Of a stretch of DNA of 64,000 nt, positions 19,857-30,047 are shown piece after piece. The first letter of the stretch is position 1; each line of letters starts with the position of its first letter. The notes beneath the pieces were generated by a model that was not told where the DNA came from, did no database searches, and saw nothing but the letters and a program-made list of their open reading frames with translations. The translations under genes and the position numbers were made by a program. Origin of the DNA: Jeotgalibaca dankookensis (GTDB taxonomy: Bacteria > Bacillota > Bacilli > Lactobacillales > Aerococcaceae); assembly GCF_002005405.1 (NCBI RefSeq), contig NZ_CP019728.1, positions 1,488,001 to 1,552,000 of the forward strand. Direction: 5' to 3'.

Positions 19857-20669
19857 TCATTTTAATTTTGTTTGGATTCTTTTAAAAATACCAGTTATTA
19901 CAAATATTAAAACAAACATTAAGGTAATCGTTGCTCCTGGCGGCGTACCTAAATCATAAGACAGATAAAGTCCACCATACATACCAATTAAAGCAATGAC
20001 CGTGCCTAATAAGATAACCGTTTTAAAACTGTTAACCAACCGCATAGCAATCGCTGACGGCAAAACTAAAATAGCTGAAACTAATAAAGAACCCGTAATG
20101 GGCATAATTAAGGAAATAGCCACACCTGTAATAACAGAAATAAATAAAGATATTTGCCGTACTGGAAGACCGGCTGTTGCTGCCGTAGCTTCGTCAAAGA
20201 GGAGAACATACAGCGGACGATTAAAAATAACATAAAGCGCTACTACTACAACCGTCAAAACAAGTAAAGTCGTAATTTGGTCTTTATCGATGGTTACAAT
20301 CGAACCAAATAAAAATTGCTCAATATTAGCCGTTTGTTGCCCAGATACGAAACTCATTAATACTAAGGCGATTGCCATCCCCGTAGACATCAAGATTGCA
20401 ATCGAAATTTCTGAATAGCCTTGAAAAACATCTTGCAAATATTCAATCCCGATTGCTACTAAAATGACCACAAAAATAGTTGTAAAGGTTGGGTTAATAC
20501 CAATTAACATCCCTAGAGCAATTCCTGCTAGAGAGACGTGTGATAATGTATCTGCTAATAAGGATTGCCGACGTAAAATAAGCGTCAATCCTAGAATCGG
20601 TGCAATCATCGCAATTAAGGTTGAGGCTTGGAACGCCCGCTGCATGAATCCATAGAAAAACACCTCCAT
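19857..20669 (-). CDS. adcB: Zinc ABC transporter permease (AdcB/ZnuB)
   Basis: ABC-3 family permease, 270 residues with about eight membrane helices, that moves zinc (or manganese) delivered by the lipoprotein AdcA. Family motifs include LRRQSLLADTLSHVSLAGIA and RLVNSFKTVILLGTVIALIGMYGGLYLSY. AAGGAGG stands eight bases before the ATG at 20669, so this start is well supported, although it puts the first 18 codons inside the end of adcC in another frame. It is the last gene of adcA-adcC-adcB. Confidence 0.94.
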   Translation of the reverse strand: MEVFFYGFMQRAFQASTLIAMIAPILGLTLILRRQSLLADTLSHVSLAGIALGMLIGINPTFTTIFVVILVAIGIEYLQDVFQGYSEISIAILMSTGMAIALVLMSFVSGQQTANIEQFLFGSIVTIDKDQITTLLVLTVVVVALYVIFNRPLYVLLFDEATAATAGLPVRQISLFISVITGVAISLIMPITGSLLVSAILVLPSAIAMRLVNSFKTVILLGTVIALIGMYGGLYLSYDLGTPPGATITLMFVLIFVITGIFKRIQTKLK

Positions 20670-21322
20670 GGCGAATCCTCCTTCCGTCTCAAAATAATTT
20701 GGCGATCCATATACGTTTTAATGTCTTCATGTTCATGGGTCACCATTAAGATTGCCTTGTTATGAACTTTTGAGTTATGTCGCAACAGCCGATAGAAGCG
20801 TTCGCGTGACTCTTTATCCATACCGGTTGTCGGTTCGTCTAAAACAAAAAGGTCAGGATCCGTAGCAAAAATTCGTGCTAAGGCAATCCGTTGTTTTTGT
20901 CCTCCAGAAAGTTCGCCAATTTTTTTATGGCGTAAATCCCACATTCCCGTTGATTCCAGAGCTTTTCTAACATGTTCTTTATCTTCTTGGTCTAATCGTT
21001 TAAACCAACGATTGTTTTGATAACGCCCCGATTCAACAAATTCCAAAACCTTACTTGGAAAACCAATATTAAAGGAAGAGATTTGCTGAGGAGCATAGCC
21101 TACCATCATTTTATTCCCATGAATATTTGTTGGAGCTATTTTTGCAGTTCCTTCTTGGGGTTTTAAGAGTCCCAAGACACTTTTGAGTAAGGTTGATTTA
21201 GCAGCGCCATTTTCTCCGGTTAGAATAACAAACTCGCCTGCTTTAACAGTAAAGTTAATGTCTTGTAATACTGGCTCAGCATCATAGGAGAATGCCAAAT
21301 TCTCTACTTTGATATAGTCCAT
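20615..21322 (-). CDS. adcC: Zinc ABC transporter ATP-binding protein (AdcC/ZnuC)
   Basis: ATPase of the zinc importer. The 235-residue sequence has Walker A LTGENGAAKSTLLKSVLGLL, the Q-loop region YAPQQISSFN, signature LSGGQKQRIALARIFATDP and Walker B DLFVLDEPTTGMD. The Ala-Ala-Lys-Ser form of Walker A is common in ZnuC/AdcC. The last 20 or so codons (after MDRQIILRRKED) overlap adcB and read as a polar tail without family similarity that I recognise, perhaps a late-stop extension. It follows adcA by 15 bases. Confidence 0.93.
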   Translation of the reverse strand: MDYIKVENLAFSYDAEPVLQDINFTVKAGEFVILTGENGAAKSTLLKSVLGLLKPQEGTAKIAPTNIHGNKMMVGYAPQQISSFNIGFPSKVLEFVESGRYQNNRWFKRLDQEDKEHVRKALESTGMWDLRHKKIGELSGGQKQRIALARIFATDPDLFVLDEPTTGMDKESRERFYRLLRHNSKVHNKAILMVTHEHEDIKTYMDRQIILRRKEDSPWRCFSMDSCSGRSKPQP

Positions 21323-21337
21323 TTAGCTTCCTCCTGT

Positions 21338-22267
21338 TTATTTAATGGTTTTCTTTAAGGCCTGTAAATTATCACGCATAATTGATAGGTAATCAATTCC
21401 AGACGCTTGTTCTTCGTCTGTGACACCTTCAATTGCACTTAATATTTCTTTTTCTATACCTGTTTCATTCGCTACAGCTTCTGCTAAACTCGCATTACCT
21501 GTATTTTGATAATAGATAACTTCAACGTTATTGTCTTGAATATACTTGGTAATTTCAGCTAGTTTTGCTGGACTAGCTTCTTGATTAGAGGTTAGAGATG
21601 ATATAGCAATCTCTTCAAGATTGTAGCGTCTTGCTAAATAACCAAAAGCTGCATGTTGGGTTACAAAGGTTCGATTATGAGCTGCTTCAAAAGCCGCTTG
21701 ATACTCTTCATCCAAAGTTTCTAATTCCTGTACAAAAGTTGCAGTCTGTTCCTGATAAACTTCTCTATTTTCTTGATCAACTGTTTGGATAACCGATGAG
21801 ATCGTTTCTACCATCCGCTTCGCATATAGAGGATCTAGCCAAACGTGGGGATCAACAGCATGGTTGTGACCGTCATCTTCCGTGTGTTCTTCTTCGTCAT
21901 CTGACTCTGCTTCATAAAAAGTAAGATCTTCGGCAGCTTCTATTATTTTTACATCACTTTCTTTTAATGTCTCCAAAACTGCTGGGACCCAAGTTTCCAT
22001 ATATTCGCTGCTGTAAACAAACACATCGGCTTCTGAAATAGCTGCCATGTCTTTTGGCGTCGGTTCGTAATTATGCGTATCTTGACCTGCACCTAGCAGA
22101 ACCGTTACGTGTCCATTTTCGCCGACCACTTGATTCGTAAAATGATAGACCGGATAAAAGGTTGCGACAATATTAAGTTGTCCATCGTCCTCTTGGTCTC
22201 CAGTCTGCACTCCGCATGCTGCTAACAGCACCACCAAAAGGGGAACTAATTTTTTTAAGAGATTCAT
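21338..22267 (-). CDS. adcA: Zinc-binding lipoprotein (AdcA/ZnuA)
   Basis: Extracellular substrate-binding component of the zinc importer. A lipoprotein signal ends in LLAAC with the lipid-modified Cys at residue 18. Zinc ligands of the cluster A-I family are visible: His in ATFYPVYHFT and GQDTHNYEPTP, and the acid/His-rich loop EEEHTEDDGHNHAVDPHVW that precedes the third ligand. HAAFGYLARRYNLEEIAISS follows. The 309-residue length is normal for ZnuA and lacks the extra ZinT domain of some streptococcal AdcA. It is the first gene of the operon, behind a promoter and Zur-type operator. Confidence 0.94.
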   Translation of the reverse strand: MNLLKKLVPLLVVLLAACGVQTGDQEDDGQLNIVATFYPVYHFTNQVVGENGHVTVLLGAGQDTHNYEPTPKDMAAISEADVFVYSSEYMETWVPAVLETLKESDVKIIEAAEDLTFYEAESDDEEEHTEDDGHNHAVDPHVWLDPLYAKRMVETISSVIQTVDQENREVYQEQTATFVQELETLDEEYQAAFEAAHNRTFVTQHAAFGYLARRYNLEEIAISSLTSNQEASPAKLAEITKYIQDNNVEVIYYQNTGNASLAEAVANETGIEKEILSAIEGVTDEEQASGIDYLSIMRDNLQALKKTIK

Positions 22268-22288
22268 CTTATCTCTCCTCCTATTTTA

Positions 22289-22311
22289 TAAATCGTAATG
22301 ATTCCTATTTA
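22289..22311 (-). promoter_or_regulatory. Zur box upstream of adcA
   Basis: The plus strand reads TAAATCGTAAT, one central base, then ATTCCTATTTA. The left arm is identical to the Bacillus Zur consensus arm and the right arm matches 9 of 11 positions. It lies between the adcA promoter and start codon, where a bound zinc-loaded repressor would block transcription. It does not fit the streptococcal AdcR box. Confidence 0.8.
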
Positions 22312-22322
22312 CCAACTTAGTT

Positions 22323-22351
22323 ACTTTAGCATACGTTGCTTATCTCGTCAA
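22323..22351 (-). promoter_or_regulatory. Promoter of the adcACB operon
   Basis: On the minus strand TTGACG, a 17-base spacer and TGCTAAAGT (extended -10) lie just upstream of the Zur box. Confidence 0.7.
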
Positions 22352-22373
22352 CAACTTCTTCTTATATCAAACA

Positions 22374-22423
22374 AAATAAGAGTGTGCTCAAACAAAACTT
22401 GTTTGCAACACACTCTTATTTTA
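22374..22423 (-). terminator. Terminator overlapping the ispE stop
   Basis: AAATAAGAGTGTG and CACACTCTTATTT form a 13-base stem. The ispE stop codon lies inside the hairpin, which isolates ispE from the adc operon. Confidence 0.75.
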
Positions 22424-23270
22424 GGGTTCGAACAATATAAACTTCTTCACAAAAACCGCGTAGACTATTATAGACACGACGCGCGCGTGAATAATTTTGA
22501 CTGAAACCGATAATAGTTGGCCCACTTCCACTCATAGTAACACCATCCATCCCATATCGTAACATCCGATCACTTAATTGTTTCAATTGGGGATGCCGTT
22601 CAAAGGTTACTGCCTCCAGCGCATTACTTAAATTTGTTACCATTTGTTTGTAGTCGCCTTCTTCAATCGCCTTTTCTACAATTCGAGATTTTGGTTCATA
22701 GTTGAGTTTATCCGCTTCTAAAGAACGAAAAACTGTTTTAGTAGAGACGCTAATACGTGGTTTAGCTAACACAATCCAGCAGGGAGGTAGTGAACGAATC
22801 GGACGAACCTTTTCACCACGCCCAGATACAAATGCAGTCCCCCCGGTAATAGAATATGGAACATCGGTCCCCACTAACATCCCTAAATCAATTAATTCTT
22901 TTGTTGATAATTCTAAGCTCCATAACTGATTTAAAGCCCTTAATGTAGCAGCAGCATCCGTACTGCCACCACCGAGTCCAGCGGCTACTGGAATCATTTT
23001 TTCAATTTCGACTAACATGCCTTCTTTAATTCCATATTTCTCTTTGACTAATTTAATAATTTGATACACATGGTTCCGACGGTCAACGGGTAAAAAAGCT
23101 TTATTTGTATAAACTTCTATTTTATTTTCTACCAAAGGGGTAAAAGTCAAGTGGTCGGCCAAGTCAACCGATGACATAATCATTTCAAGCTCATGATACT
23201 GATCATCTCTTTTAAAAAGCACATCTAAGGTTAAATTAATTTTAGCAGGTGCTCGTTCGATCCATTCCAT
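22416..23270 (-). CDS. ispE: 4-diphosphocytidyl-2-C-methyl-D-erythritol kinase
   Basis: GHMP kinase of the MEP isoprenoid pathway that phosphorylates CDP-ME. The 284-residue sequence begins ERAPAKINLTLDVL, has the ATP-binding PVAAGLGGGSTDAAATLRAL near residues 89-108 and TMSGSGPTIIGF near residue 250. AAAGGAGGGG precedes the start. Many lactic acid bacteria use the mevalonate pathway and retain an ispE-like gene next to purR; whether the full MEP pathway exists here cannot be seen in this window. Confidence 0.92.
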   Translation of the reverse strand: MEWIERAPAKINLTLDVLFKRDDQYHELEMIMSSVDLADHLTFTPLVENKIEVYTNKAFLPVDRRNHVYQIIKLVKEKYGIKEGMLVEIEKMIPVAAGLGGGSTDAAATLRALNQLWSLELSTKELIDLGMLVGTDVPYSITGGTAFVSGRGEKVRPIRSLPPCWIVLAKPRISVSTKTVFRSLEADKLNYEPKSRIVEKAIEEGDYKQMVTNLSNALEAVTFERHPQLKQLSDRMLRYGMDGVTMSGSGPTIIGFSQNYSRARRVYNSLRGFCEEVYIVRTLK

Positions 23271-23352
23271 ATTTATTCCCCTCCTTTCTCCTTATACTAC
23301 ACGATTGACTACTATTTATAAAGAAAAAGAGTTACTTGCACTGAATTGTAGG

Positions 23353-23400
23353 CAAACAAAAAAGTCAGTTTTTCGTAAACGAAAGTCTGACTCTTGTTTG
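23353..23400 (-). terminator. Terminator after veg
   Basis: CAAACAAaaAAGTCAG and CTGACTcTTGTTTG face each other across a loop that itself contains TTTCG/CGAAA. It lies 26 bases beyond the veg stop. Confidence 0.7.
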
Positions 23401-23426
23401 GTTATTAGAATAATTAAAACGAGAGA

Positions 23427-23684
23427 TTATGCGTATTGGCTTGTCTCTTCATTATAGAAAGAAATTTCTACTGAAGAAGTTAAGACATCTGCATAACTAT
23501 ATGAAACACGTTCAAAAGCATTTTCTTCCTGATCTAGATCAACAACAAACACAGAATGATAGGTCTCACGTAGCACACCTTTTCTTTCTGTTTTACGCTT
23601 TCTACCTGCTTGAGCAGTTAACAATACTTTCTTACCTAAACGATTGTCTAACTCCTCTTTGATTTCCATCAAGCTTCTCGGCAT
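23427..23684 (-). CDS. veg: Veg family protein
   Basis: Small protein of 85 residues matching the Veg family (MPRSLMEIKEELDNRLGKKV, GRKRKTERKGVLRETYHSVF), which is conserved between ksgA and ispE in Firmicutes. Veg has been linked to biofilm gene expression in Bacillus; the molecular activity is not established. GAGGTGAAGGAT stands upstream of the ATG. It has its own terminator. Confidence 0.93.
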   Translation of the reverse strand: MPRSLMEIKEELDNRLGKKVLLTAQAGRKRKTERKGVLRETYHSVFVVDLDQEENAFERVSYSYADVLTSSVEISFYNEETSQYA

Positions 23685-23770
23685 ATATCCTTCACCTCAC
23701 TAGCAAGCAGTATACCATAATTTTATAAAATTTTCAAGTATAACATAGGACGTATTTCTTGACAAGTCTT

Positions 23771-24664
23771 TTAGTTCTGTTCTAGAATGGAATATTTATT
23801 TAATTCATTTGCTAGATTTGCAAACTCTTCAATTGATAATGTTTCTGCTCGTCTACTAGGTTCGATATGAGTCACTTCGAGCGCATTTCGTAATACTTCC
23901 TTTATTTCGTCTGCTTTACCAAACATAGCCATTAAGTTATTCCACAAAGTTTTGCGTCTTTGTTGGAAGGAACCTCTCGTCAGTTTAAAATAAAATACCT
24001 CATCATCAACGGATACTTTTGGTGTTTCTCGACGTTTTAAATATAAAACAGCTGAGTCAACATTAGGTTGAGGTATAAAAACGGTTCTAGGTACAATAAA
24101 GGCAATTTCAGCCTCTGTATAATAATCAATTGCAATGGTTAATGATCCATAATCTTTTGAACTTGGTGATGCAGTCATCCGCTCTGCTACTTCCTTTTGC
24201 ATCATCATGACGTAAGCGTCAACAGGTAAATTTGCTTCGATAAAATTCATAATAATAGGAGTCGTAATATAATAAGGCAAGTTCGCTGCTACAACGATAC
24301 GATCAGTCGGTTCGAAGTGCTCTGCAAATACCGCTTCTAAATCTACCTGTAAAATATCTTGAAAAATAAATTCAATATTATCGTAAGCGGCTAATTCTTT
24401 CTTTAAGATTCGCTCTAATCGGCGGTCAATCTCAAAGGCAACTACTTTTTTGGCTGCTTGGGCCAAACATTCTGTTAGCGCACCGATTCCTGGACCAATT
24501 TCAATTACAACCGTATTTTTATCAATCTTCCCGGCTTCGAGCATTTCCGTCAAAATACTTGGTTCAACAAGGAAGTTTTGACCTAAGCTCTTTTTCATAC
24601 TTAACCCATATTTTTTCAATATCTGCTTGGTTCGATCTGGTGTTGCAATATAATTATCTGTCAA
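23771..24664 (-). CDS. ksgA: 16S rRNA dimethyladenosine transferase KsgA/RsmA
   Basis: Dimethylates two adenines in the 3' terminal helix of 16S rRNA, a late checkpoint in 30S assembly. The 297-residue protein carries KKSLGQNFLVEPSI, the SAM-binding IEIGPGIGALTECLA, the catalytic NLPYYITTPI and the C-terminal GSFQQRRKTLWNNL. The start appears to be TTG at 24664, with GAGGAG nine bases upstream. It overlaps rnmV by 11 bases, the conserved rnmV-ksgA coupling. Confidence 0.96.
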   Translation of the reverse strand: MTDNYIATPDRTKQILKKYGLSMKKSLGQNFLVEPSILTEMLEAGKIDKNTVVIEIGPGIGALTECLAQAAKKVVAFEIDRRLERILKKELAAYDNIEFIFQDILQVDLEAVFAEHFEPTDRIVVAANLPYYITTPIIMNFIEANLPVDAYVMMMQKEVAERMTASPSSKDYGSLTIAIDYYTEAEIAFIVPRTVFIPQPNVDSAVLYLKRRETPKVSVDDEVFYFKLTRGSFQQRRKTLWNNLMAMFGKADEIKEVLRNALEVTHIEPSRRAETLSIEEFANLANELNKYSILEQN

Positions 24665-25241
24665 AGCTATTCACTCCTCTTTTTTCAACTGGTAATGCAC
24701 GATCAATTTTTTTCATAGCTGTAAGAATTTCTTCTTTAGTAATTTGAAACATTTGAACGCGTTTAATAAATTGCTTGCCATTCGTATAGCCAATCCCTAA
24801 CTCATCACCGAGCTGTTCTCGGTACCAGGCGGAATGACTTTGTCCGATTAAGCCGAGTTGTATAAAGAAAGGCTTCAAATCTTCAATTTCAGCTTCTTTA
24901 TGTGGTGTGTGGACATTTTTCAACGCTTCTTGAATTGTTTCTATGGAGGCATGCTCAACGCCAAGACTGCCTCCTTTTGGCGACTGGCAGTCTTGTTTTC
25001 TTAAAAAAGCGTGCTTTATACCTGGAACGCTCTGTGTAAGGGTTTCACGTATTTTTCCGCCTGGGAAATCGGGGTCTGTTAGCACAATAACGCCTCGGGT
25101 AGCTTGCGCCAAGGCTACTCGCTGAATAACTCTATCATCAATGGCTGATCCATTCGTTTCAATTGTATCAGCCTCTACCGCTAATTTAATTCGCGCTGTG
25201 TCGTCTTTACCTTCTACTACAATAATTTCTTTTACTTTCAT
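24654..25241 (-). CDS. rnmV: Ribonuclease M5
   Basis: Toprim-domain endoribonuclease that matures 5S rRNA precursors. The 195-residue sequence shows the Toprim motifs IVVEGKDDTARIKLAV (catalytic Glu) and GVIVLTDPDFPGGKIRE (DxD-type acidic residues), then KHAFLRKQDC and SLGVEHASIETI. It overlaps tatD by four bases (ATGA) and ksgA by eleven. Confidence 0.95.
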   Translation of the reverse strand: MKVKEIIVVEGKDDTARIKLAVEADTIETNGSAIDDRVIQRVALAQATRGVIVLTDPDFPGGKIRETLTQSVPGIKHAFLRKQDCQSPKGGSLGVEHASIETIQEALKNVHTPHKEAEIEDLKPFFIQLGLIGQSHSAWYREQLGDELGIGYTNGKQFIKRVQMFQITKEEILTAMKKIDRALPVEKRGVNSFDR

Positions 25242-26011
25242 AGGTCTTCCAATCTAAATAGTTTATTCGCATTACGTGTTGTAGCAAGTGCTAAGTCCTC
25301 GACACTCATCCCACGTAAATCCGCGACCCGTTTGGCTACATAAGCTACGTAAGCCGGTTCGTTGCGTTTACCGCGATAAGGAACGGGTGCCAGATACGGA
25401 GAATCGGTTTCAATCAGAAGCCGATCTAAAGGCACTGCTTGTGCTACTTCATGCACTTCTGTCGTTTTCTTAAAAGTCACCACGCCGCTTAATGAAATAT
25501 GCATCCCTAAATCAAGGAACTTCTTCATATAAGTCACATCCCCACTATAACTATGCATAATCCCACCAATTGTTGAAACATCTTCATCTTTCAAAATCCG
25601 ATAGGTATCAGCAATCGCATCGCGCATATGAATGGATATAGGTAGATTTAACTCTTTAGCAACCTTTATTTGCTTACGAAAGACTTCTTCTTGTATTTCC
25701 TTGGAGTCTTCCATCCAATAGTAATCTAATCCCATCTCACCCATCGCAACGACCCGTTTATTTTTCAATAAAGTTTTTAAATTTTCTTCTACTTCTGAAG
25801 TATAGCTTCCGGCTTCTGTAGGATGCCAGCCGATAATACTATATATTTCTGGATATTCCGCACTTAGTGCTAAAGATTTTTTTATTGTTCCGGGGTCAAA
25901 ACCAACGACTGCTAAACGTTCAACATTCGCTTCTTTAGCGCGTTTTAGTGTTTCAACAAGGTCTTTATCAAATGCTTCTACATTTAAATGACAATGCGTA
26001 TCAAAAAGCAT
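25238..26011 (-). CDS. tatD: TatD-family metal-dependent deoxyribonuclease
   Basis: TIM-barrel metal hydrolase with DNase activity in characterised members. The 257 residues start MLFDTHCHLNVEAFD (HxH metal site), followed by AMGEMGLDYYWMED, LPISIHMRDAIADTYRIL, GGIMHSYSGD and RLLIETDSPYLAPVPYRGKR, all TatD signatures. The Bacillus equivalent is yabD. It is first of the tatD-rnmV-ksgA set and follows metG by 86 bases with a terminator between. Confidence 0.94.
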   Translation of the reverse strand: MLFDTHCHLNVEAFDKDLVETLKRAKEANVERLAVVGFDPGTIKKSLALSAEYPEIYSIIGWHPTEAGSYTSEVEENLKTLLKNKRVVAMGEMGLDYYWMEDSKEIQEEVFRKQIKVAKELNLPISIHMRDAIADTYRILKDEDVSTIGGIMHSYSGDVTYMKKFLDLGMHISLSGVVTFKKTTEVHEVAQAVPLDRLLIETDSPYLAPVPYRGKRNEPAYVAYVAKRVADLRGMSVEDLALATTRNANKLFRLEDL

Positions 26012-26064
26012 TGTATTCAGCTCCTTTTCATCTCATTAATCTGCCGTTATTATACATGAAAACA

Positions 26065-26091
26065 GGGCTGATGCTTCAATAGCACCAACCC
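26065..26091 (-). terminator. Terminator after metG
   Basis: On the minus strand GGGTTGGTGCT and AGCATCAGCCC pair over 11 positions (two G-U) around ATTGA and are followed by TGTTTTC. Confidence 0.75.
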
Positions 26092-26097
26092 TTTATT

Positions 26098-28240
<2,143 letters not shown>

Positions 28241-28250
28241 TATTGAACGA

Positions 28251-29582
28251 TTAGTTTACGCGAACTGCAAAATCTGGTGTAAAGTATTTTACATAGTTAA
28301 CTTCAACGTTTCTTCCTTCAAATGGTGCATGGATGTATGATCCGTCACCAAGAGAAATTGCTACGTGGTAAGTGCTACCTGCTGAACCCCAAAATAGTAA
28401 ATCTCCAGCTTGTGCTTGAGAAACACTAATTCTTGTACCTGCATTTTCTTGTGGTACAGTCCAACCGCCGATATCAATGCCGTAAGCTTGTTTATAGACA
28501 TAACTAGTAAATCCTGAGCAGTCAAATCCTGCTGGTGTTCTTCCACCCCATACATAAGGAACGCCAAGATATTTATATGCTTCTGAAACAACGTTTCCAC
28601 TATAAGAGGGTGCTGGTGCTGGTGCTGGTGTCGGAGCTGGCGCAGGAACTGGTGCAGGAGTTGCCGTTTGAGTTGGCGCTGCTGCTGCTACGTTTTCTAC
28701 CACTTGCTCTTCTACAACTTGCGATTCACTTACTTCTACTGTATTTTCTACTGTATGAATTGATGGTGCATAGTTAGTTGATGCAACTTCTGTCACACTT
28801 TCAATTGCTGGTGCTTGAGCAGCGCGCGCTGCTTCTTCTGCTGCGGCAACGGCTGCTGCTTCAGCTGCTGCTAAACGTGCTGCTTCTTCTGCTGCACGAC
28901 GGTCTGCTGCTTCTTTTTCAGCTACAAAACGGTCGCGGTCAGCTTGTACAGTTGCTTTATTAGCATTCAATGCTGCAATCGCACTTTCTTCTTCAATTTT
29001 CTTGATTTCTAAATCAGCTTTTAGTTCTTCTAACTCACTTGACATTCCAATAATTTCACTTAATTTTTCTTCTGAAGAAGCTTTCTTTTCTTCAACTAAG
29101 TTTTGGTCAGCTACTTGTTGTTCAACCATGTCCTTATTAGCAGAAACCATAGTTGCAACAACATCTACTCTAGCAAATAGATCGGTTAGAGATTCCGATG
29201 CAAAAACAAAGTTCATATAGTTTGTATTTGATCCGTTTACTTGTACAGAACGTGCTTGGTCTTTTAATTGGTCTTCACGTTTATCAATAATAGCTTGAAG
29301 TTTTTCAATTTCTTTTGTTAATTCTTCTATTTTAGTTTGCGCTTCGTCACGTTGTGCAAGTAGTTCATTTGCTCGCGCTTCAGTAGCAGCAAGTTCAGCT
29401 TGAACAGCTGATAATAGTTCTTGAGCGGAAGAAATACTTCCTTTTATCTCTTCTAATTTTTGATCTTGTTTAGTAATATTATCTGTTAATTCATCTGCGG
29501 AAGCCGTCATTGGTGCCATCATACTGGTTGCAAGCATTGAGCTAGTTAGTAGTACTGTCATTAGTTTCTTTTTCAATTTCAT
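28251..29582 (-). CDS. Secreted NlpC/P60 peptidoglycan hydrolase with coiled-coil domain
   Basis: Secreted cell wall endopeptidase of the SagA/P45/CwlO/PcsB-like type. A signal peptide (basic start, hydrophobic core to MTASADE, residues 1-30) leads into a long coiled coil (about 32-245). An Ala-rich stretch and an Ala/Pro linker (about 300-325) follow, then a C-terminal NlpC/P60 domain with the catalytic Cys in GFDCSGFTSYVY, a His in STYHVAISLGDG and a third polar residue at YIHAPFEG. Regulation of such enzymes by FtsEX is known for related proteins. GGAGG precedes the start at 29582. An isolated gene, divergent from tyrS. Confidence 0.93.
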   Translation of the reverse strand: MKLKKKLMTVLLTSSMLATSMMAPMTASADELTDNITKQDQKLEEIKGSISSAQELLSAVQAELAATEARANELLAQRDEAQTKIEELTKEIEKLQAIIDKREDQLKDQARSVQVNGSNTNYMNFVFASESLTDLFARVDVVATMVSANKDMVEQQVADQNLVEEKKASSEEKLSEIIGMSSELEELKADLEIKKIEEESAIAALNANKATVQADRDRFVAEKEAADRRAAEEAARLAAAEAAAVAAAEEAARAAQAPAIESVTEVASTNYAPSIHTVENTVEVSESQVVEEQVVENVAAAAPTQTATPAPVPAPAPTPAPAPAPSYSGNVVSEAYKYLGVPYVWGGRTPAGFDCSGFTSYVYKQAYGIDIGGWTVPQENAGTRISVSQAQAGDLLFWGSAGSTYHVAISLGDGSYIHAPFEGRNVEVNYVKYFTPDFAVRVN

Positions 29583-29648
29583 ACCTCCGAATGTTATGTT
29601 TATTTATAGGTGTCTTCTTGACATTATTTGTTTGCTTTAACGTTATGA

Positions 29649-29657
29649 ATCATAGCA
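29649..29657 (-). promoter_or_regulatory. Extended -10 promoter for the NlpC/P60 gene
   Basis: The minus strand reads TGCTATGAT, with an AT-rich run upstream and no good -35. It leaves an untranslated leader of about 60 bases. Confidence 0.5.
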
Positions 29658-29752
29658 TATTTTTTTTGTGAATAAGTGGATATAGTCAACTTGTAGTTAC
29701 AATGTAATAAATCTGTAATATTGCGGGACTTATGTTGCAATTGTTAAAATGG

Positions 29753-29781
29753 TTGACTCACTACAGGGTGTTGGCTATAAT
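29753..29781 (+). promoter_or_regulatory. Promoter of tyrS
   Basis: TTGACT, a 17-base spacer and TATAAT, a near-consensus sigma-A promoter ahead of the T-box leader. Confidence 0.85.
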
Positions 29782-29804
29782 AAAATCAATTGAAAAAGTT
29801 TAAA

Positions 29805-30021
29805 GTTATGACGGAACCCAGTAGGTAGAAGCTTTGCAGCAGATAGAGAATCGGTGAATGGTGAGAACCGGTGCAATCTTATACTGAATTACACTCTTGA
29901 ACTTTCTTGAAGGAACGGTTAGCACCGTTATATGCATAAGAGGTTTTCCTATTGGGGAAACAATCTGGGTGGTACCACGGTAAATTATCGTCCCTGACAA
30001 TACTGTCAGGGGCTTTTTTTG
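29805..30021 (+). ncRNA. Tyrosine T-box riboswitch leader
   Basis: The leader contains the AGTA-type GCAGTAGG-like stem I elements near 29818-29830, the T-box proper GGTGGTACCACGG at 29968-29980, and a terminator hairpin CCCTGAC/GTCAGGG at about 29991-30013 followed by TTTTTTT. Uncharged tRNA binds the specifier and T-box, favours the antiterminator and lets tyrS be transcribed. A TAC tyrosine specifier codon is probably at 29890-29892; another TAC occurs at 29882-29884 and cannot be excluded by eye. Confidence 0.92.
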
Positions 30022-30047
30022 TTTTATAAATATAGAGGAGAGATAAA

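Noticed and set aside
22300-22330. AdcR operator upstream of adcA
   Set aside because: AACTAAGTT has a three-base centre and does not fit the AdcR box, while the adjacent Zur box is a far better match.
28535-28963. Leucine-rich plus-strand frames opposite the NlpC/P60 gene
   Set aside because: They are the complement of the Ala/Pro and Ala/Glu-rich coding region and have no ribosome binding site or family match.
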